From the NCBI GenBank assembly GCA_946480915.1, contig CAMLLO010000033.1:1-48888 (forward strand): DNA of 48,888 nucleotides. Reading direction: 5' to 3'. Position 1 is the first letter of the stretch, and each line of letters starts with the position of its first letter. The notes beneath the pieces were generated by a model. The model was given only the letters and a program-made list of their open reading frames with translations. It made no database searches and was not told the origin of the DNA. Shown piece after piece: positions 45,493 to 48,888 of the stretch. The DNA is from an uncultured Sphingobacteriaceae bacterium. GTDB taxonomy: Bacteria > Bacteroidota > Bacteroidia > Sphingobacteriales > Sphingobacteriaceae. The translations under genes and the position numbers were made by a program.

Positions 45493-47343
45493 TTATTTTT
45501 CGAACCGTTGAATTAATTCTTCAAGTGTAAATGTAATAATAACTGGTTTTCCCTGAAGTGAAATATTTGGCGACTCGCAAGCAAATAATTGATCGATCAG
45601 ATTATTCATTTCTGCCTGTGATAAATGTATCCCCGCCTTTATTGCCGCATTCTTCGCGAGAGTTCTCGCAAGGTTATCCCGCTTATCTAATTTCAACAAC
45701 GAAAAATTGTTTTTAAAACCTTCTAACAAGTGTTCGAGCATTTCTACTTCGCTGATAGTTGATCCAATATCCGCCGGAATGCCTTCTACTATAAACGTAT
45801 TTTTTCCAAATTCTCGTACCTGGAAACCTAATGCCTGGATATCAGGTAATAATTCTTTTACCAATTCAAAATCAACGGCTCCGAGAGTAACTGTTTGAGG
45901 AAACAGGCTTTGCTGACTTGCGCCCTGATGAGTTTCGAGTTGCTGCACGAAGCGTTCGTAAAGAATACGCTCATGTGCTGCCTGCTGATCTACCAGCATA
46001 AACCCAGATTTTATCTGAGAAACAATATAGCGGTTATGGAGCTGAAAAAGCTGTTTTTCTCCATGTTTAGGAATCGATCTATCTGTTTCTTCTGCCTCAA
46101 GCTCAAACTGCTGTTGTTCTGATACCGGCGTTTTAACAATATCATACAAAGATCCCCAGTTTTTACTTGTTTCTTGTCGTTCTCCTCCCATCGATCTCAG
46201 GTATGGGATTTCACGTTCCTGTTTTTTCTCTGCCCTGAAGGGATTAAAATCAGGATTGAAGCTAATTGCTGGCGGAACAATATCTTCATGAGCCTTTTCG
46301 GTGATCATGTTATTGAAACCCGTTTCCTGGTTAAAATCGAGCGTGGGTGTAATGTTGTACTGCCCTAAGGATCTCTTTACCGCCGAGCGGATAATCGCAT
46401 AAATCGATTTTTCATCCTGGTACTTAATTTCAGTTTTTGTGGGATGAACATTTATGTCAATTTTTGACGGATCGATCTCAATAAACAAAACATACAAAGG
46501 ATAACTGTCGTCTGGCAGCAACTCTTCATAAGCCTTTGCAACCGCATGGTTGAGGTAGGGATCCTTTACAAAGCGTTTGTTAACGAAAAAATATTGTTCG
46601 CCACGGGTCTTTTTAGCAAACTCGGGTTTGCCGATAAAACCTCTAAGATCTATAATGGTCGTGTTTTCTTCAACGGGAACCAGCTTTTGATTATAAGTGC
46701 TTCCGAAAATATGCACAATGCGCTGCTTAAGTGAAGCCTGTGGCAGATGAAAAATTTCGTTTCCATCGTGATGGAATGTGAAAAATATTTCAGGATGGGC
46801 GAAAGATACCCGTTGAAATTCGTCGATTATGTGGCGTAGCTCAACAGGATTCCCTTTTAAAAAGTTCCTCCTTGCGGGTATGTTGTAAAATAAATTCTTA
46901 ACGCAGATGCTGGTTCCGGCACTGCATGAAACAGGCTCTTGTTTAATAACTTCCGAGCCTTCAATGCAGATGGAAGTTCCTAATTCTTCTTCGTGCTTGC
47001 GGGTTTTAAGTTCTACCTGTGCAATTGCAGCAATAGATGCCATTGCCTCGCCTCTGAAACCCATGGTCCGGATAGAAAACAGATCTTCCGCCCGACGGAT
47101 TTTCGAGGTGGCATGTCGTTCGAAACACATGCGGGCATCGGTAACACTCATGCCGCAGCCATCATCAATTACCTGGATAAGCGATTTTCCGGCATCTTTT
47201 ATGATTAACTGAATTTTTCCGGCCCCGGAATCAATCGCATTTTCTATGAGTTCTTTTACTGCTGACGCCGGCCGCTGAACTACTTCGCCCGCGGCGATCT
47301 GATTGGCAACCGAATCAGGTAAAAGTTGAATAATATCAGACAT
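45493..47343 (-). CDS. mutL: DNA mismatch repair protein MutL
   Basis: 616 residues. The GHKL ATPase has VANQIAAGEVVQRPASAVKE, IQVIDDGCGMS, RHATSKIRRAEDLFSIRTMG and FRGEAMASIAAIAQ. The C-terminal dimerisation domain follows a variable linker (about 335-420). The endonuclease motif DQHA(x)2E(x)4E of most MutL proteins reads DQQAAHERILYE here (Asp452, Gln454, Glu458, Glu463), and the second metal region reads CESPNISLQGKPV rather than CPHGRP, so nicking activity may be altered or absent. It leads a four-gene minus-strand unit. Confidence 0.96.
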   Translation of the reverse strand: MSDIIQLLPDSVANQIAAGEVVQRPASAVKELIENAIDSGAGKIQLIIKDAGKSLIQVIDDGCGMSVTDARMCFERHATSKIRRAEDLFSIRTMGFRGEAMASIAAIAQVELKTRKHEEELGTSICIEGSEVIKQEPVSCSAGTSICVKNLFYNIPARRNFLKGNPVELRHIIDEFQRVSFAHPEIFFTFHHDGNEIFHLPQASLKQRIVHIFGSTYNQKLVPVEENTTIIDLRGFIGKPEFAKKTRGEQYFFVNKRFVKDPYLNHAVAKAYEELLPDDSYPLYVLFIEIDPSKIDINVHPTKTEIKYQDEKSIYAIIRSAVKRSLGQYNITPTLDFNQETGFNNMITEKAHEDIVPPAISFNPDFNPFRAEKKQEREIPYLRSMGGERQETSKNWGSLYDIVKTPVSEQQQFELEAEETDRSIPKHGEKQLFQLHNRYIVSQIKSGFMLVDQQAAHERILYERFVQQLETHQGASQQSLFPQTVTLGAVDFELVKELLPDIQALGFQVREFGKNTFIVEGIPADIGSTISEVEMLEHLLEGFKNNFSLLKLDKRDNLARTLAKNAAIKAGIHLSQAEMNNLIDQLFACESPNISLQGKPVIITFTLEELIQRFEK

Positions 47344-47353
47344 AATTATCAGG

Positions 47354-47361
47354 CAAATTTA
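47354..47361 (-). promoter_or_regulatory. Candidate -7 box for mutL
   Basis: The minus strand reads TAAATTTGC, a full TAnnTTTG match, 10 bp before the ATG. A TTG lies 26 bp further upstream, slightly beyond the normal spacing. It would give a leader of only about 5 nt. Confidence 0.35.
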
Positions 47362-47831
47362 ATTAAAATAAGCCGCCGGTTCCTGTTCAAAAATCAGTGT
47401 TGATAATTTAATTTTTGAGAGAATGTGCCGGATATTTTGATTTATCTCTCTGCCGGTTTCCTCACCACCAGAAAGAATGAAAACTGCCAAAATAAATGCT
47501 AGTTATCTGGCATCCGTCCTTAGGTGGTAATATCAATAAAGTAAAAACATTATTATTGATGGAACACCAACAACGGACTTAGGGGAGTAAATAACATATT
47601 TGGTAAGGGCCTAAAAAATTGACTGTTGCATAGAATACGCCTTGTTGTCCTCCCACCAGAGCCAGACTGCAGCTCAGCAATCACAAAGAAGAGCCAGTTT
47701 TCCGGGAACGATTGCACAGTTTTCGCGAAACAAAATTGTTACATTCTCCTTATGTTAGCTAATTGTAATTTTTGAAACCCCAAGTCTTAAGTTACACTCA
47801 CCAAATTATTAACCTTAATGTTAAACAAATC
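47362..47831. other. Intergenic region between mutL and the pectate lyase gene
   Basis: No ORF with coding character is seen. One imperfect inverted repeat stands out: GGTGGTAATATCAATAA (47523-47539) against TTATTGATGGAACACC (47553-47568), followed by ACGGACTTAG that echoes CCGTCCTTAG just before it. The region to the right is the likely 5' control region of the lyase gene; the 80 bp before its start are AT-rich. Confidence 0.45.
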
Positions 47832-48888
47832 ATGAAAAACCTTTTTCTAGGTACAACTTCTGTGTTTGCTTTATTTCTATTGCTCACAAATTGTACTAAA
47901 AACGAATCTCTTACAGAGACAGAAGATCTCTTTTTGCGATCCAGTTCAAAAAACAAAACAACAGTGAGTGCCATCAGTGGTACTTTTTCTATTATTGCAC
48001 GCCATAGCGGTAAAGCCGTTGAAGTTAAAGGCTATAGCACTGCCAATGGAGGTGATGTAGTTCAGTGGACTAATAGTGGCGGATCTAACCAAAAATGGAA
48101 CATATCCGATCTTGGCAATGGATATTATAAGATTATCAACGTTAACAGCGGCCTGGCCCTGGATGTATCTGCTGGCTCTACTGCCGACGGCGGTGATGTG
48201 ATTCAATGGGCCTATAATGGTGGCAATAACCAGCAATGGGCAATCACAGATCTCGGAACCGGTTATTATAAAATCATTAACAGAAATAGCGGAAAATCAC
48301 TTGATGTGGCAGCGCGCTCAACTGCCGACGGCGCCAATGTGTTGCAATGGACTTATAGCGGAGCAACCAACCAACAATTTGCTTTATCTGGTTCCTCATC
48401 GGGCTCATCGTTCGGCTTAGTGGGATATGCAACCGGAACCACCGGAGGTGCGGGTGGTGCCACTGTTACTGCCACAACCTTTGCCGAGCTTAAAGCTTAT
48501 TTAGAAAGTTCCACAACTTATATTGTTCGGGTAGACAGGAGGATCTACAATGGAACAAAGGGAGGAAAGATTAATGTGAATAATAATAAAACCCTTCTGG
48601 GAGTTGGAACAGCTGGTTTTTTGGATGGTATCGGACTGAATATATCGAGCAAAAGCAATATAATTATTCAGAACATCAAAATTACACTCACTTCCATTAC
48701 AGATACATCCGACCCGGCAGTATACGATCCGGATGGGGATGAGGGACGACCTCAGATTATCGTTAATGGAGGAGATTGCATCTCTATTCAGGGCAGCAGC
48801 TCAAAGGTTTGGATTGATCATTGCGAAATGTATGAGATAGATCCTTCAGTACAAACTAATCAGGATTTATACGACGGACTGGTGGATA
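47832..48888 (+). CDS. Lipoprotein pectate lyase (PL1) with ricin-type lectin domain, truncated by window edge
   Basis: The first 352 residues are present; the frame is open to the right edge. The signal ends in LLLTNC with Cys21 as the probable lipidated residue. Residues about 45-180 are a beta-trefoil of the RicinB_lectin_2 type in three repeats, each with a Gln-x-Trp-like end (NQKW, NQQW, NQQF). A Ser/Gly linker leads to the PL1 parallel beta-helix from about 194 (FGLVGYATGTTGG). The PL1 signature is VWIDHCEMY at 326-334 and YDGLVDI follows. The enzyme splits polygalacturonate by beta-elimination with Ca2+ and is probably exposed at the cell surface. The stop codon and any downstream genes are outside the window. 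Confidence 0.9.
   Translation, partial: MKNLFLGTTSVFALFLLLTNCTKNESLTETEDLFLRSSSKNKTTVSAISGTFSIIARHSGKAVEVKGYSTANGGDVVQWTNSGGSNQKWNISDLGNGYYKIINVNSGLALDVSAGSTADGGDVIQWAYNGGNNQQWAITDLGTGYYKIINRNSGKSLDVAARSTADGANVLQWTYSGATNQQFALSGSSSGSSFGLVGYATGTTGGAGGATVTATTFAELKAYLESSTTYIVRVDRRIYNGTKGGKINVNNNKTLLGVGTAGFLDGIGLNISSKSNIIIQNIKITLTSITDTSDPAVYDPDGDEGRPQIIVNGGDCISIQGSSSKVWIDHCEMYEIDPSVQTNQDLYDGLVD

Noticed and set aside
48217..48420. 67-codon plus-strand frame inside the pectate lyase gene
   Set aside because: It is out of frame with the lectin repeats, which are clearly coding in the frame starting at 47832.

Overview
The window looks like chromosomal DNA from a Bacteroidetes bacterium, probably of the Sphingobacteriaceae (Pedobacter/Mucilaginibacter type). 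The reasons are family-level and read from the sequence: Rcp1-like single-domain response regulators, an OstA-like protein, a SurA-like foldase followed by MoxR, an Omp85-type protein with a long periplasmic N-terminus, weak Shine-Dalgarno signals, and several candidate -7 boxes of the Bacteroidetes form TAnnTTTG close to start codons. No rRNA, tRNA, CRISPR array, prophage or insertion sequence was seen.

Layout. 1-562: tandem REP-like palindromic repeats. 592-1998 (-): secreted oligogalacturonate-lyase-like (PL22) protein. 2282-5129 (+): membrane PAS histidine kinase overlapping a response regulator. 5232-7778 (-): Omp85-family protein with an N-terminal domain that resembles secretory-kinase folds. 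7928-12962: PAP2 phosphatase, two unknown proteins, a sialate O-acetylesterase-like enzyme, an NAPE-PLD-type metallo-beta-lactamase hydrolase and a small basic ORF. 12996-18042: SulP transporter, SIMPL protein, orphan response regulator, a small unknown protein, a DUF4112 protein and an acyl-CoA thioesterase. 18249-27430 (+): a YflT-like stress protein, a DUF551-like small protein, then a tight glgX - treZ - treY::malQ run. 27441-31323 (-): a second Rcp1-like regulator, then a sulfur-assimilation group (Rrf2 regulator, siroheme-synthase N-domain protein, sulfite reductase with a HEPN-like tail). 31575-44000: housekeeping and envelope genes (2OG oxygenase, tilS, OstA-like, rdgB, possible HolD-like protein, SurA-like PPIase, MoxR, cysS). 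42726-47343 (-): mutL followed by two rhomboid proteases and an EEP-family hydrolase, the last three joined by ATGA overlaps. 47832 to the right edge: a truncated lipoprotein pectate lyase (PL1) with a ricin-type lectin domain.

How the parts fit. The trehalose block is a full route from glycogen to trehalose: GlgX releases linear maltodextrins, the fused MalQ domain can rearrange short chains into longer ones, TreY turns the reducing end into a trehalosyl unit, and TreZ releases trehalose. A stress-type gene lies directly upstream, which suggests osmotic or desiccation stress. The Rrf2/siroheme/sulfite-reductase genes form a sulfur module, and a similar AT-rich motif ending in CTATAG sits just before two of its starts. 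The PL22-like and PL1 genes at the two ends, plus the carbohydrate esterase-like gene, indicate a plant-polysaccharide degrader.

No wholly new system is obvious. The points most worth checking are the treY::malQ fusion, the HEPN-like tail on sulfite reductase, the kinase-like Omp85 fusion with an altered putative catalytic loop, the shared Rrf2-linked motif, the MutL with an altered endonuclease motif, and a possible small RNA at 17299-17461.
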